Source: Verrucomicrobiota bacterium
Lineage (GTDB): Bacteria > Verrucomicrobiota > Verrucomicrobiia > Opitutales > Seribacteraceae
Reading direction: 5' to 3'
DNA: 64,000 nucleotides
Assembly (NCBI GenBank): GCA_028343845.1
Contig: JAOLZO010000003.1
Location: 49,894-113,893, forward strand
Part shown: positions 8,717 to 18,021 of the stretch, in pieces
Numbering within the stretch: position 1 is the first letter of the stretch
Layout: the number at the start of each line of letters is the position of its first letter
Notes under the pieces: model-generated
Told to the model about the DNA's origin: nothing
What the model saw: only the letters and a program-made list of their open reading frames with translations
Databases searched by the model: none
Translations under genes and position numbers: made by a program

Positions 8717-10318
8717 ATGAAAAGAGAGGCTTTGCTACTTATCACATGCCTTGTGTTGACTTCCTGGGCGAAGGCGGGTCTGGGCAGTTCATGGAACCCA
8801 TGGATTATAGATGGTGTTGTGATCTTTTGCGTGATTTCAATTCTTGTGAAATATCCGAACGAACGCCCACTCCTATTTCGCAATCTCATTCCTGTTTTTT
8901 TCGTAGCGATTTACATTTCAATTTCGTTTTTCAACCCGACATACAAGACCCTCTCACCCGAGCAATGGTATGAAATGAATATAGACGATACTTTCTCGAT
9001 GGAACAAAACATAGAGAAAACCAATTCCCTAAGGAATGGATTTCGAAACATAATATCAATTCAAGAAAAGGATCCGGGACTCGCAATTGCACTTTTTTAT
9101 GACCTGAAAAATAGATATAATGATCGTTTTGGTCTTACCCCTTCGCCATGTACTGATCTATTAATTTTATACGAAAAAAAGATTAAATTAGAGAAGTATT
9201 TATTCTTACCCTCATGCCCAATTTCAACCAAGGCATACCTATTTTCATGTATACACTTTATTTTATTAATTATGTTCGGTGTAATCATGTATTCTGCATT
9301 ACGATCGAGAAGAGAGATCCGCTTGTGCGTATTGATAATATCAATTAATGCAGGTCTATTGGCCTTGGCAGGGATCATCCAAAAAATCAATTATGTTCCC
9401 GGCGATAACCTGAAGGAAATATTCGGTATTTGGGACACCCCCGAACCAAGATATTTCTATTCGAGTTTTACCTATAAAAATCACTGGTCATGCTTTGCTC
9501 TGATCTCTTTATTTTTGATGATTTCACTGCTCCACCATCAGATCAAAACATCCATGTTGAATTTGATTCATGATAAAAAGATCTTTTTCATTTCCATGCT
9601 TATTCTTTCTACAATAATAAGCATCCCTCATTCAGGTTCTCGCTCAGGTTTTCTGATTTTAATTTTTGGGGTTGTGGTGGTTGCGACAAAAATCTTCTTC
9701 CGGTTTAAACATTCAAGATCCAATTTTCGTTTCATCCAACTTATTCCAATCCTTGCTTTGGTCGCTTCAATCTTCTCGTTCCCCTTTTTGCTTAGTCGGG
9801 AGACAACCAAGGAAATGAAGTCAAACACATTAGCCCAAATCAAAGCGCTTTCCAGTGATTCGCCACCCTTGAGATTTTTGCTCTGGAAGGACCTTCTTGA
9901 TCAAATCGAATCAAGTACGACATGGGGCTATGGGTTTGATTCATACCGGGTCGTGAATCCGATTTTTCAATCAACAAAGGTAAGGGACATGAGATCCTAT
10001 GGGTTGGAATTTGCCCACCAGAAATACACACCACTAGTCGGTCACGGTCATAACGACTTCCTTGAATACGTCTCGGAGTTCGGAGTGTTGGTCTTTTCGG
10101 TTCTGCTCCTCTATCCATTGCTTGTGATTAGCAAGGTCATGCGAAATCCTTCTGATTTCCCCAAAATCGGCCTTCTCGGATGCATTGCCTTTCTTTGTTT
10201 TTCCTTCGTTGACTTTCCAAGCAGAACACCTGCCTGCCTTTTGCTTTTTTGCACCGCTCTGGCGATTTGCTGCAAATACTCCCATTTATCAACCCCCGAC
10301 CATTCCCTGAAAAATTAA
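8717..10318 (+). CDS. O-antigen ligase/polymerase-like membrane protein (Wzy family)
   Basis: 533-residue polytopic membrane protein with roughly a dozen hydrophobic helices. Start ATG 8717 is chosen over GTG 8711 because AAAGGAT (8704-8710) is well placed. The large loop before the last helices contains GHGHNDFLEYVSEFGV, matching the conserved H-x-H-N-x-(F/Y)-(L)-E-x(3)-E-x-G motif of the Wzy_C/O-antigen ligase domain, and earlier ASP/TYKNHWSCF-type loops are also family-like. It probably polymerises or ligates the repeat unit of the surface polysaccharide exported by the divergent operon. An unusually long loop between the second and third helix (about residues 75-165) is family-atypical. 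Confidence 0.78.
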   Translation: MKREALLLITCLVLTSWAKAGLGSSWNPWIIDGVVIFCVISILVKYPNERPLLFRNLIPVFFVAIYISISFFNPTYKTLSPEQWYEMNIDDTFSMEQNIEKTNSLRNGFRNIISIQEKDPGLAIALFYDLKNRYNDRFGLTPSPCTDLLILYEKKIKLEKYLFLPSCPISTKAYLFSCIHFILLIMFGVIMYSALRSRREIRLCVLIISINAGLLALAGIIQKINYVPGDNLKEIFGIWDTPEPRYFYSSFTYKNHWSCFALISLFLMISLLHHQIKTSMLNLIHDKKIFFISMLILSTIISIPHSGSRSGFLILIFGVVVVATKIFFRFKHSRSNFRFIQLIPILALVASIFSFPFLLSRETTKEMKSNTLAQIKALSSDSPPLRFLLWKDLLDQIESSTTWGYGFDSYRVVNPIFQSTKVRDMRSYGLEFAHQKYTPLVGHGHNDFLEYVSEFGVLVFSVLLLYPLLVISKVMRNPSDFPKIGLLGCIAFLCFSFVDFPSRTPACLLLFCTALAICCKYSHLSTPDHSLKN

Positions 10319-10368
10319 GTTGCCATTCCACACCTTGTAGAATCAAATTCTATTTGCCTTATCCTAAA

Positions 10369-12621
10369 ATGACGAAAACCCTGCTCACGACAATATCCTC
10401 CTTGCTGTCCTGTTTCGCGTGTTCGTTAGTGCATACCCATGCGTCAGAACCCACCGACTCCAGTTTCGACAAATCAATCATCGAAACCTCCGTTCTCATA
10501 AACCTCAAATCCATTCTCCAGAATGGTCGAATTGAGGCAAATTCAGGAACGAATAGGCGACTTTCGTCCCAATACACCGCCATCGGAACCACCCCTGCCC
10601 AGTCCATTGATTCAAACGTGACCCAAAGAGGGAACGGCGGCAGTCTCAACCACCTTAATAACATCCCGGATGCCAATACGAGCTTCCCGACTCTCTATGT
10701 CACCAGCCCGATCGGTACTGACGGAACCTTCAAAACCTCCCTTACGAATATTTTCGACTCTATGCCCGCTACCTCGCTAGCTGACGGACTTGATTATGCT
10801 ATAGATTACTTAGCTACGAACAAGGTTTCCCTCGGTTTAAGTGATCAATCACTTGCTCTTGCCATAAAGACCGTCTACGCCGCTTTTCTACAAAGCGCCG
10901 TAAATGCCAATGCGGATTTAACCCAAGCCATCACGGACATTCCGTTCCGAACCCTTTCGAACATCATTCCCGACAGAATTCTCTTATGGAATCAAGGCGC
11001 ACCCAAATGGACCAAACTGACGGCGCAAGCCCTTGTTGAGGCAATCGCTGAATCCAATTATCCCGGGGACAAAAATGCCCTCATTGGAATAGCTAGTCGA
11101 TCAACGATGTCAGGCATCCTCAAGCTTGTTAACGATTCAAACAACCAAGCAATCGGGTTTTACCCCGGAATTGAAACCATAGATTCCTCAAGGGCTACTT
11201 CAAACGTCACTATGAAATTTGATGGTAGTCTCAATAAATTCAAAAACTTCGACCCTGCCAAGACCAGGGTTTTGGAATTCGCCGCCAAAGGACTGGCAGA
11301 CGGTATTTTCCTAAGTTCCGCTCTCACCAAGACCAATATTCCGACCCTGTCGAAGGAAATTGGATTTAACGCGGCTGCAGGTGCTATTGAATACCTCCAT
11401 TCGTTGGGTGACGATCATAGTCAATTCGCATTTGAAATCACCAAGTCCATTGCATCCGGGCTCTCTTTGGGGGCTGTTTATGCATCAGCGAGTCAACCCT
11501 CCTACTTGCTGGAAGACCTTCCTGCAATTGCGGCCGAAGAAATGTCTCGCGCCGTTTCCGAAGGAGCTATTACTCAATCCCTTATTCTAGGTAACGGATA
11601 TTCTCTCAATCGACTTGCAGAGACTTCGGCGTTCGGATCCTCGATGGGGACGCAATTGGCAACGGTTGCGGATAAATCTTGGGACTACAAAAACGAATGG
11701 GCGTCAGTCAGCAGACATTTGCTTGCCGAAGCCAGCTCCAAGGGAAGCACGAGTGGCGCCCTTGACGCCAGTATCGGGTATACTGCAACTCAGGCAGACA
11801 TCGACGCTGGCAGAGCTACAATATTAAACGAATTCGTGAAGTTCATAGAGGATGACCCCTCCATCCCTGACACCAGCTTCAAAACAACGCGTCAGGAAGT
11901 ATTGGGAGTCGCAAATGGGTCGGCATCTGGCGCCCTCTTGGGAAATACCGCTTTTGCGGTGTACTATCCCACGCTCTTGCAACCCGTAATCAACTACTCC
12001 TCGCAAGGGGTAAACAAAGGTGGCATTCTCGCGGCTAACCTATCGCAAGTGGACAAGCCCCAAGGGGTAACCGAACAATTTGAAATTGAAGTTGCAAGAT
12101 CGCTCGCCCACGGAGCCGCAATGGGGGCGATTTTTCAAATAGTGGGTCTGCTTGACGACTCTATGCCCGACAAAAGAACTTACGACGTCGAGACGATCAA
12201 TGCCGTTGAGTCCGTTACTTACGGTTCAACTTTTGGCGCAATCACCGGAGGGCTTGAAGCGGGAGAGGATGCCATTATTATTAAACAGGCCATTCATCAA
12301 GGCGCAACCGAAGGGGCAAGAGCTGGGATCGCCCTTGGTCTTGGCGTTCCCGAATCAGTTGCCGACACGCTCGCCACTAAATCACAAGCCGCCATCAATA
12401 CGGCGGTAAGGTCTGCCAATGACAAAGCCGCCGTTGATGCAAACAGCAACATGGCAGTAAAGACCGTCAAGGCCTCTTCACGCGACATTCTTCAACTAAT
12501 GAGGTTATACAACATCAGCCCTAGGTACACGAACCCCAGCGGCATTTTCAGCAATCCAAATAGCAAGGCGCAAGACGACAGACTGTTCAAGGAAACCTTC
12601 CCCGTAGCTTCGCCCATTTAG
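10369..12621 (+). CDS. large exported protein built of GxxxG-type helical repeats, unknown function
   Basis: 750 residues from ATG 10369; an upstream in-frame start at 10249 would overlap the previous gene and hide the signal peptide (MTKTLLTTISSLLSCFACSL, then THASEP). From about residue 290 onward there are about eleven copies of a small-residue pattern (A/S)xGxxxGxxx: examples are AAKGLADGIFLSS, SIASGLSLGAVYA, ASSKGSTSGALDA, GVANGSASGALLG, SLAHGAAMGAIFQ, VTYGSTFGAITGG, HQGATEGARAGIA. They are spaced about 30-45 residues apart and suggest packed alpha helices. No known family is recognised. It follows the Wzy-like gene by 50 bp on the same strand, so a role in surface polysaccharide or matrix structure is an inference from position. 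Confidence 0.7.
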   Translation: MTKTLLTTISSLLSCFACSLVHTHASEPTDSSFDKSIIETSVLINLKSILQNGRIEANSGTNRRLSSQYTAIGTTPAQSIDSNVTQRGNGGSLNHLNNIPDANTSFPTLYVTSPIGTDGTFKTSLTNIFDSMPATSLADGLDYAIDYLATNKVSLGLSDQSLALAIKTVYAAFLQSAVNANADLTQAITDIPFRTLSNIIPDRILLWNQGAPKWTKLTAQALVEAIAESNYPGDKNALIGIASRSTMSGILKLVNDSNNQAIGFYPGIETIDSSRATSNVTMKFDGSLNKFKNFDPAKTRVLEFAAKGLADGIFLSSALTKTNIPTLSKEIGFNAAAGAIEYLHSLGDDHSQFAFEITKSIASGLSLGAVYASASQPSYLLEDLPAIAAEEMSRAVSEGAITQSLILGNGYSLNRLAETSAFGSSMGTQLATVADKSWDYKNEWASVSRHLLAEASSKGSTSGALDASIGYTATQADIDAGRATILNEFVKFIEDDPSIPDTSFKTTRQEVLGVANGSASGALLGNTAFAVYYPTLLQPVINYSSQGVNKGGILAANLSQVDKPQGVTEQFEIEVARSLAHGAAMGAIFQIVGLLDDSMPDKRTYDVETINAVESVTYGSTFGAITGGLEAGEDAIIIKQAIHQGATEGARAGIALGLGVPESVADTLATKSQAAINTAVRSANDKAAVDANSNMAVKTVKASSRDILQLMRLYNISPRYTNPSGIFSNPNSKAQDDRLFKETFPVASPI

Positions 12622-12657
12622 CTTAAACGCCCTCCTTTGCTAAGTCAGCGCTTATCT

Positions 12658-12695
12658 ACCGGATAGTATAATCCGGTCTTTGATTAAGTTTTCTA
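12658..12695 (+). terminator. intrinsic terminator after the exported repeat protein gene
   Basis: ACCGGAT (12658-12664) and ATCCGGT (12671-12677) form a perfect 7 bp stem around the loop AGTATA, followed by the T-rich tract CTTTGATTAAGTTTTCT. Confidence 0.6.
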
Positions 12696-12708
12696 TTGCG
12701 GAAATAAT
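12680..12708 (+). promoter_or_regulatory. candidate promoter for gnd
   Basis: TTGATT (12680-12685) and AATAAT (12703-12708) with a 17-base spacer, about 70 bases before the gnd start codon and directly after the terminator stem of the upstream gene. Plausible, but each hexamer deviates from consensus. Confidence 0.4.
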
Positions 12709-12777
12709 CATCGGTCCACATTGCCTTCTTTGTTTTTTCTCGCAGGCTTTCCTAAAGATTGTATTAAATCTTTCTCT

Positions 12778-14286
12778 ATGAATACCCCCAACTCCGACAT
12801 AGGACTTATTGGTTTGGCCGTGATGGGTCAAAACCTTGCATTAAATATTGCCGATCATGGTTTTCCCATTTCGGTTTACAACAGGACCTATTCCAAAACC
12901 TCCGGTTTTTTAGAGGAAAACGCCGGTCTTGGAGACAAGCTTAGGGGTTTTGAAAATCTTGAAGATTTCATTTCATCTCTCGAAAAGCCCAGAAAAATCA
13001 TAATAATGGTTCAGGCAGGGAACGCAACGGATGCCGTAATCGATTCTCTTGTGCCCCACCTTGAGGAGAATGACATTATCATAGACGGCGGAAACGCCAA
13101 GTGGACGGACACCATTAACCGCGAAAGACGCCTAAGCGAAAAGAACTTGCATTTCGTTGGATCGGGAGTGAGTGGAGGAGAAGAAGGGGCACGCTTTGGT
13201 CCATCGCTCATGCCTGGTTGCTCGGAGGAAGCCTGGAGGCAAATCGAGCCCATCTGGCAATCAATCTCTGCAAAAGTGGACGCTCACAGTGGGAAACCGC
13301 TCGAAGGGGCGATCCCAGGAAAACCAGTCCAAGGCGGCGTGCCTTGCTCGGCATACATCGGAACCGACGGTTCCGGGCATTACGTAAAGATGGTTCATAA
13401 CGGAATCGAGTACGGCGATATGCAAATGATCTGCGAAGCCTTTCACTTGATGACAGAAGTCACCGGTTTGTCCCCCGATGCGATCGGAGATATTTTCACG
13501 ACTTGGAACGAAGGAGACTTGGACTCGTTCCTCGTGGAGATAACTGGAGACATTCTCAAGCAAACTGACCCGCGAACCGGTAAACCATTCGTAGAAATCG
13601 TAATGGATGCAGCTGGTCAAAAGGGCACGGGCAAGTGGACCTCGGTCAACGCATTGGATATGGGCGTCCCGGCTCCAACCGTTGCAGAAGCCGTTTTCGC
13701 GAGATGCCTCAGTGCAGTTAAGGCGGAAAGAGTCTCTGCTTCGGAAATACTAAACGGGCCATCCGTAAAACCGGATTTAGAAGGAGGAGCAGAAGAAATC
13801 ATAACCGCTATTCGCGATGCGCTTTATTGCTCCAAGATTTGTTCTTACGCACAGGGCTTTCAGCTCATGAGAGAAGCCCAAAAAGAGTACGATTGGAAAC
13901 TCAATTTTGGAGAAATCGCACAGATATGGAGGGGAGGCTGCATCATCAGGGCCGCATTCCTTCAAAAAATCACCGAAGCCTACCAGAAAGACCCTTCCCT
14001 TTCGAATCTCCTTCTGGATGATTATTTTAGAGAATGCATCGAGAAATATCAGGCGAATTGGAGAAAAGTCGTCTCCATAGCGGTTTCATATGGCGTACCG
14101 GTGCCCACTTTTTCTTCCGCCCTAGCCTACTACGACGGCTACCGGAACGAAAGGTTGCCGCAAAACCTCCTTCAAGCGCAAAGAGACTATTTTGGAGCTC
14201 ACACCTACGAAAGAGTGGACGAACCTCGGGGAAATCACTTTCACATCGACTGGCCCCACCCCGACCGACCGGAAGAAAAATGCTGA
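12778..14286 (+). CDS. gnd: 6-phosphogluconate dehydrogenase (decarboxylating)
   Basis: Oxidises 6-phosphogluconate to ribulose 5-phosphate and CO2 with NADP+, the second dehydrogenase of the pentose phosphate pathway. 502 residues from ATG 12778; a TTG start 57 bases earlier is possible but adds an unrelated hydrophobic stretch. The Rossmann fingerprint [18 protein letters not shown], the NRTYSKT stretch, [17 protein letters not shown] and the catalytic [13 protein letters not shown] segment match the family. It is about 30 residues longer than E. coli Gnd, mostly at the C-terminus. It converges with gmk with only 4 bp between stops. Confidence 0.95.
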   Translation: MNTPNSDIGLIGLAVMGQNLALNIADHGFPISVYNRTYSKTSGFLEENAGLGDKLRGFENLEDFISSLEKPRKIIIMVQAGNATDAVIDSLVPHLEENDIIIDGGNAKWTDTINRERRLSEKNLHFVGSGVSGGEEGARFGPSLMPGCSEEAWRQIEPIWQSISAKVDAHSGKPLEGAIPGKPVQGGVPCSAYIGTDGSGHYVKMVHNGIEYGDMQMICEAFHLMTEVTGLSPDAIGDIFTTWNEGDLDSFLVEITGDILKQTDPRTGKPFVEIVMDAAGQKGTGKWTSVNALDMGVPAPTVAEAVFARCLSAVKAERVSASEILNGPSVKPDLEGGAEEIITAIRDALYCSKICSYAQGFQLMREAQKEYDWKLNFGEIAQIWRGGCIIRAAFLQKITEAYQKDPSLSNLLLDDYFRECIEKYQANWRKVVSIAVSYGVPVPTFSSALAYYDGYRNERLPQNLLQAQRDYFGAHTYERVDEPRGNHFHIDWPHPDRPEEKC

Positions 14287-14290
14287 CGGA

Positions 14291-14893
14291 TCAGTCCTCG
14301 GATTGACTGGAGGAACTGCATTCCTGGTAGAACTCCCTCAGCTTTTCATAATCCTGCTCACGGTCCCCCGAGGGCAAGACAAAGTCAAAATGGTCGATTC
14401 TCTCAATTTCCGCGCCTGCTGTTTTCAGCCTCTTTTCGATTTCGGCACTATCGTCCGAGCCCCTGTTGCGCAGTCTCTCCCTTAACTGTTCCATTGAGGA
14501 AGGGTTTACGAAAACGCTAAAGACAACGCCTTTAAGCGAATGGTTCGTTTCAGCAAACTGTTTGAGGGAAGATGCCCCGTTGACGTCAATATTGAGCAAA
14601 AGATCTCCTCCCTCCGGATCCTCGATTTCAGAGATGACGGTCTCTTTGAGCGTACCATAGAAATTATCGTGAACACATTCGTATTCAATAAATGCACCTT
14701 GATTGACCCGTTCTAAAAATTCGTCCTTGCTCAAAAAGTGGTAATCCTGCCCGTTTACTTCTCCCGTTCTGGGTTTCCGGGTGGTTACGGTGACAATTCT
14801 TTTCACCTTATCTGAAAATTCTCCAATAAGGCGATCGCACAAGGTCGTCTTCCCTACCCCGGCCGGTCCGGATATGACAAAAACAACGCCCAC
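14291..14893 (-). CDS. gmk: guanylate kinase
   Basis: Phosphorylates GMP to GDP with ATP. 200 residues; P-loop G9-PAGVGK-T16, the GMP-binding TTRKPRTGEVNGQDYHF segment and FIEYECVHDNFYGT are family hallmarks, and the length is normal. The start is GTG 14893, three bases after the stop of the upstream membrane protein gene, with AAGAGG overlapping that stop as a close ribosome site, so translation is likely coupled. Confidence 0.93.
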   Translation of the reverse strand: MGVVFVISGPAGVGKTTLCDRLIGEFSDKVKRIVTVTTRKPRTGEVNGQDYHFLSKDEFLERVNQGAFIEYECVHDNFYGTLKETVISEIEDPEGGDLLLNIDVNGASSLKQFAETNHSLKGVVFSVFVNPSSMEQLRERLRNRGSDDSAEIEKRLKTAGAEIERIDHFDFVLPSGDREQDYEKLREFYQECSSSSQSED

Positions 14894-14899
14894 AACCTC

Positions 14900-15448
14900 T
14901 TAGAGATCCATATAGGTAAAGGAAAAACCAAATAATATAAGGCCACAAGTGGCTATCCCCAATCCGAGCCTGGAAGATCTCGAAGGCGTGCCGAACAACC
15001 AGTTAAGGAAATCCCTCATCCGATATGGCCAAGCCCCGAAATAAAGAGAGGCAACGATCAAAAGGTAAATGATTGAAACCAAAAAAAGTCGTGCATTCGG
15101 TTCCTGCAAAAAAGCCGCGTCCAAGACCTCTCGGGAATAAAACAGGGCAAGAATGCAAAGCGCTCTCACGGCAAGAAAATCCTTAATGTAAACATAGGAA
15201 GCCATGCATAGAAACAAGGCGATTAACCCGATTACCATTCTGTATTCGCCAAAATCGGCATCACTCAGGTTTCTGACATGCCGGTAGGTGAACCAAGCCA
15301 AGCCCGCGCAAAGAAAAAGGATAGACAGCTTTTGCGAGCGGGGAAATCCCCTGATAAGAGAATTTAGCGAGGAGCGATCCACTACAAGGATTGTGCCCAT
15401 AGCCAAAAGAAAAAATGCCGTTAAGACCGAATATTCAAAAAGATTCAT
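14900..15448 (-). CDS. polytopic membrane protein of unknown function
   Basis: 182 residues with about five hydrophobic helices (FEYSVLTAFFLLAMGTILVV, LSILFLCAGLAWFTY, MVIGLIALFLCMASYVYI, LFLVSIIYLLIVASLYFGAW, GLGIATCGLILFGFSFTYM). No family recognised. It lies between miaB (3 bp gap) and gmk (6 bp gap), so it belongs to the same transcript as these housekeeping genes. The regular spacing argues that it is a real gene. Confidence 0.65.
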   Translation of the reverse strand: MNLFEYSVLTAFFLLAMGTILVVDRSSLNSLIRGFPRSQKLSILFLCAGLAWFTYRHVRNLSDADFGEYRMVIGLIALFLCMASYVYIKDFLAVRALCILALFYSREVLDAAFLQEPNARLFLVSIIYLLIVASLYFGAWPYRMRDFLNWLFGTPSRSSRLGLGIATCGLILFGFSFTYMDL

Positions 15449-15451
15449 TTC

Positions 15452-16801
15452 CTATGCTTCAATTGCTTTTAGAATCGATGAGCTAACGTCTTTGATCTGA
15501 ACGTCAACGAGAGAACCTATCAAGTTCGTCGAGCCCTCGAAAATAACTTTTCTGTAACACCTGGTTCGCCCCATCAGTTTGCCATCGCCCTTGCGGGCCC
15601 GACCTTCGACCAAAATCTCCATGGGAAGACCCAGGAGTTTTCGGTTAGAAGCGATTGATTGAGTGTCCAACAGGGCTAACAGTTCCTGGTTTCTTTTTTC
15701 TTTTATCTCCTGAGGGACTTTGTCCTCGAGTTGCGCGGCAGGGGTACCGGAGCGTTCGCTGTATTTGAAAATATATCCCATTGCAAAATCGCTTTCCTTG
15801 AAAGCCTCCTTAGTGGCATTGAAGTCCTCCTCCGTTTCTCCTGGAAAACCGACTATTACATCCGTGCTCAACCTAATGGATGGGCATACCTGCCTGAGCT
15901 TTCTGACAATTTCCATGAATCTATTCATCGTATAGGGTCTTCGCATGGCCCTCAAGATACGATCCGAACCGCTCTGCATGGGCAAATGGGCATATGAACA
16001 GAGCTTGGGAAGGCGGGCAAAGGATTCAATCAAGTCATCGCCAAAAGAAGTCGGGTGCGGAGAAGTAAAGCGTATGCGCTCTATTCCCTCTATTTCATGA
16101 AGCTGTTCAAGTAATTGGACAAACGCGGATTTCCCATCCTTGTGGTCAATCATGCCCCGTCCGTATGCATTGACAATCTGACCGAGTAAGGTCACCTCTC
16201 TAACCCCTCTGCCTGCAAGCGATCTGACCTCCATCACTATCTCATGCATGGGACGGTATCTTTCCTTCCCCCTGGTTTTGGGTACGATGCAAAATGCGCA
16301 ATTCATATTGCATCCCTGCATGATGGAAACGAATGCGGTAACCCTATTTGCATCCGATTCGAAATGCTCGGAGATTTCGTTCTGCGAGCCTTCCTCTTCT
16401 TCAATCTCCGTAATGGTTCCGGGAATCGGGGTACTGGCCGGATTGGAGTTGGTCAAACCGTCCAGATAATCCGGCACTCGATGAAATTTCTGGGTTCCGA
16501 CGATCAGATCCAGATCAGGCAAACGATCAATCAACCCTTCGCCCCGATTTTGAGCCATGCACCCCATGATCCCAAAGATGAACCTAGGGTCCTTTCGTTT
16601 TCTTTTGGCTAGATGGCCTGCCTTTCCTATTGCTTTTTGCTCTGCCTGATCACGAACGCTGCAAGTATTCAACAATACGATATCCGCCTTATCCTCATGG
16701 TCGACAATAGCGTAACCCCGCTCCTGCAGTTTGAATGCGACCGCTTCGGAATCCCTCTCGTTCATTTGACACCCGTATGTCTTGATGAATACACGATTCA
16801 T
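15452..16801 (-). CDS. miaB: tRNA-2-methylthio-N6-dimethylallyladenosine synthase
   Basis: Radical-SAM methylthiotransferase that adds the 2-methylthio group to i6A37 of tRNAs reading UNN codons. 449 residues. The N-terminal cluster cysteines are C11 (KTYGCQMNERDSE), C47 (NTCSVRDQAEQKA) and C81 (GIMGCMAQ); the radical-SAM CxxxCxxC is in GCNMNCAFCIVPKTRGKE; a C-terminal TRAM domain ends the protein. The motif set and MNERDSE distinguish MiaB from MtaB and RimO. First gene of the miaB-membrane protein-gmk run. Confidence 0.94.
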   Translation of the reverse strand: MNRVFIKTYGCQMNERDSEAVAFKLQERGYAIVDHEDKADIVLLNTCSVRDQAEQKAIGKAGHLAKRKRKDPRFIFGIMGCMAQNRGEGLIDRLPDLDLIVGTQKFHRVPDYLDGLTNSNPASTPIPGTITEIEEEEGSQNEISEHFESDANRVTAFVSIMQGCNMNCAFCIVPKTRGKERYRPMHEIVMEVRSLAGRGVREVTLLGQIVNAYGRGMIDHKDGKSAFVQLLEQLHEIEGIERIRFTSPHPTSFGDDLIESFARLPKLCSYAHLPMQSGSDRILRAMRRPYTMNRFMEIVRKLRQVCPSIRLSTDVIVGFPGETEEDFNATKEAFKESDFAMGYIFKYSERSGTPAAQLEDKVPQEIKEKRNQELLALLDTQSIASNRKLLGLPMEILVEGRARKGDGKLMGRTRCYRKVIFEGSTNLIGSLVDVQIKDVSSSILKAIEA

Positions 16802-16834
16802 AGAGGAAAAAGGTTATACTAATGGATTTTCTGG

Positions 16835-17473
16835 TCAACCGAGAACCCTCTTCAAAAGCAGTCTCAAGTCTCCCATTACATTCTTCCCCGTCAACCGGAG
16901 GACTTTTGATGAATTATGACCACAGGTATAAAGTTCAGTTTCTATCTTTAGGTAAGTGCCGATTTCAGCGTCATGAACGGTATCTCCTGCAAGAACGACT
17001 TGCTCCGGAGGCAAGTTGATCGAAGCAAAATGGTTGCGGGAGATTTCTTTTTTCCCCGAGGCTTTGACATCCGAAACCCCGCTAATCGGATTGAAAACCT
17101 GATCGAGTCCGAAATGGTCCACGCAATCCTCCAAGTCTGATGTTTTGGCTGCAGATAGCAAAGATTGGCCAATGCCTGCTTCATTCAAGGCCATGAGAAC
17201 CTCACGGGCATAAGGTTGCAGGGAACATGATCTCCAGCTCAAACGATATTCCCGAATAAAAGATTCGGAGATTGAGCGGCAACTAGCTTCATCGTCCGGT
17301 AAACCAAGCTTTTTGTAATAAGTGGTAACGGGAAAACAAAAATGATCACGATAGAAACTTAAGTCGACACTACTTAGTTTGTTGGCGGAAAGGATTTGAT
17401 TGACGATTGAGACGCATAATTGCGCATCGTCGATAATCGTGCCGTTCCAGTCCCATATTACGTGCTTGATCAT
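16835..17473 (-). CDS. HAD-superfamily phosphatase (phosphoglycolate phosphatase-like)
   Basis: 212 residues. Motif I is IWDWNGTIIDD with nucleophile D8; the usual second aspartate is replaced by Asn10, as in the WDWNGT subgroup of HAD proteins. Motif II (SLLSAAKT), motif III lysine (SGKKEIS) and motif IV (VVLAGDTVHDAEIG) are present, with an alpha-helical cap between motifs I and II. The substrate is unknown; phosphoglycolate or a sugar phosphate is likely. The ATG overlaps the ogt stop (TGATG), so the two genes are translationally coupled. Confidence 0.8.
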   Translation of the reverse strand: MIKHVIWDWNGTIIDDAQLCVSIVNQILSANKLSSVDLSFYRDHFCFPVTTYYKKLGLPDDEASCRSISESFIREYRLSWRSCSLQPYAREVLMALNEAGIGQSLLSAAKTSDLEDCVDHFGLDQVFNPISGVSDVKASGKKEISRNHFASINLPPEQVVLAGDTVHDAEIGTYLKIETELYTCGHNSSKVLRLTGKNVMGDLRLLLKRVLG

Positions 17474-17907
17474 CAGAGGATAAATTTTCCGTTATCCATC
17501 AAAAGCATTCTCTTCAGGGAACGAGTCCATCGGTAACCACCAATCTTGCCATCGGCGCGAATGATACGGTGACATGGAATCAGGTAAGCTATGGGTTTTT
17601 TAGATAAGGCTGAAGCAACTGCACGGACCGCGGCAGGAACACCCAATGAATGCGCAGGTTGCTGATATGTAGAGGCTTCCAAAATCCCCATCTTGGGGAT
17701 TCGAGCCCATACCCTCAATTGAAACGGCGTACCCTGGGTTTTAAGAGGTAACGAAGAGGTATTGCGTACGAATTCGGACATACGAGATTGCGCTGATTCA
17801 GTTTTATTATCGATTTTTGAGAGATGCTCAAAGTAAGCACTGGTTACAAATCCATCATATAATTCCAAAGTGAACATCCCGAAAGGAGTTTCATGATTAC
17901 AACGCAT
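17473..17907 (-). CDS. ogt: methylated-DNA--protein-cysteine S-methyltransferase
   Basis: Suicide repair protein that moves alkyl groups from O6-alkylguanine to its own cysteine. The active site PCHRII (C112 counted from ATG 17907) follows AYLIP, and GGYRW plus the helix-turn-helix with VPAAVRAVASA are conserved. 144 residues from ATG 17907; TTG 17925 is an alternative start. It is shorter than full Ada/Ogt proteins because the N-terminal ribonuclease-like domain is reduced. Divergent from recA, with a perfect palindrome between them. Confidence 0.9.
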   Translation of the reverse strand: MRCNHETPFGMFTLELYDGFVTSAYFEHLSKIDNKTESAQSRMSEFVRNTSSLPLKTQGTPFQLRVWARIPKMGILEASTYQQPAHSLGVPAAVRAVASALSKKPIAYLIPCHRIIRADGKIGGYRWTRSLKRMLLMDNGKFIL

Positions 17908-17931
17908 GGTAGTGGAAATAGACAAAAACGA

Positions 17932-17950
17932 AAAATTTCAATGAAATTTT
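17932..17950. promoter_or_regulatory. 19-base perfect palindrome between ogt and recA (candidate operator)
   Basis: AAAATTTCA-A-TGAAATTTT is a perfect inverted repeat centred at 17941 in the divergent spacer between two DNA-repair genes. A weak recA promoter (TTGATT 17971-17976, 17 bases, AATGTA 17994-17999) lies just downstream. Position and symmetry suggest a binding site for a repressor. It does not resemble the E. coli LexA box (CTGT-N8-ACAG). Confidence 0.4.
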
Positions 17951-18021
17951 AGGATTATATGGGAAACTGCTTGATTCTAGTTTCAGAGCAAGCAATGTAG
18001 AGACTCCAATAAAATTTCACC

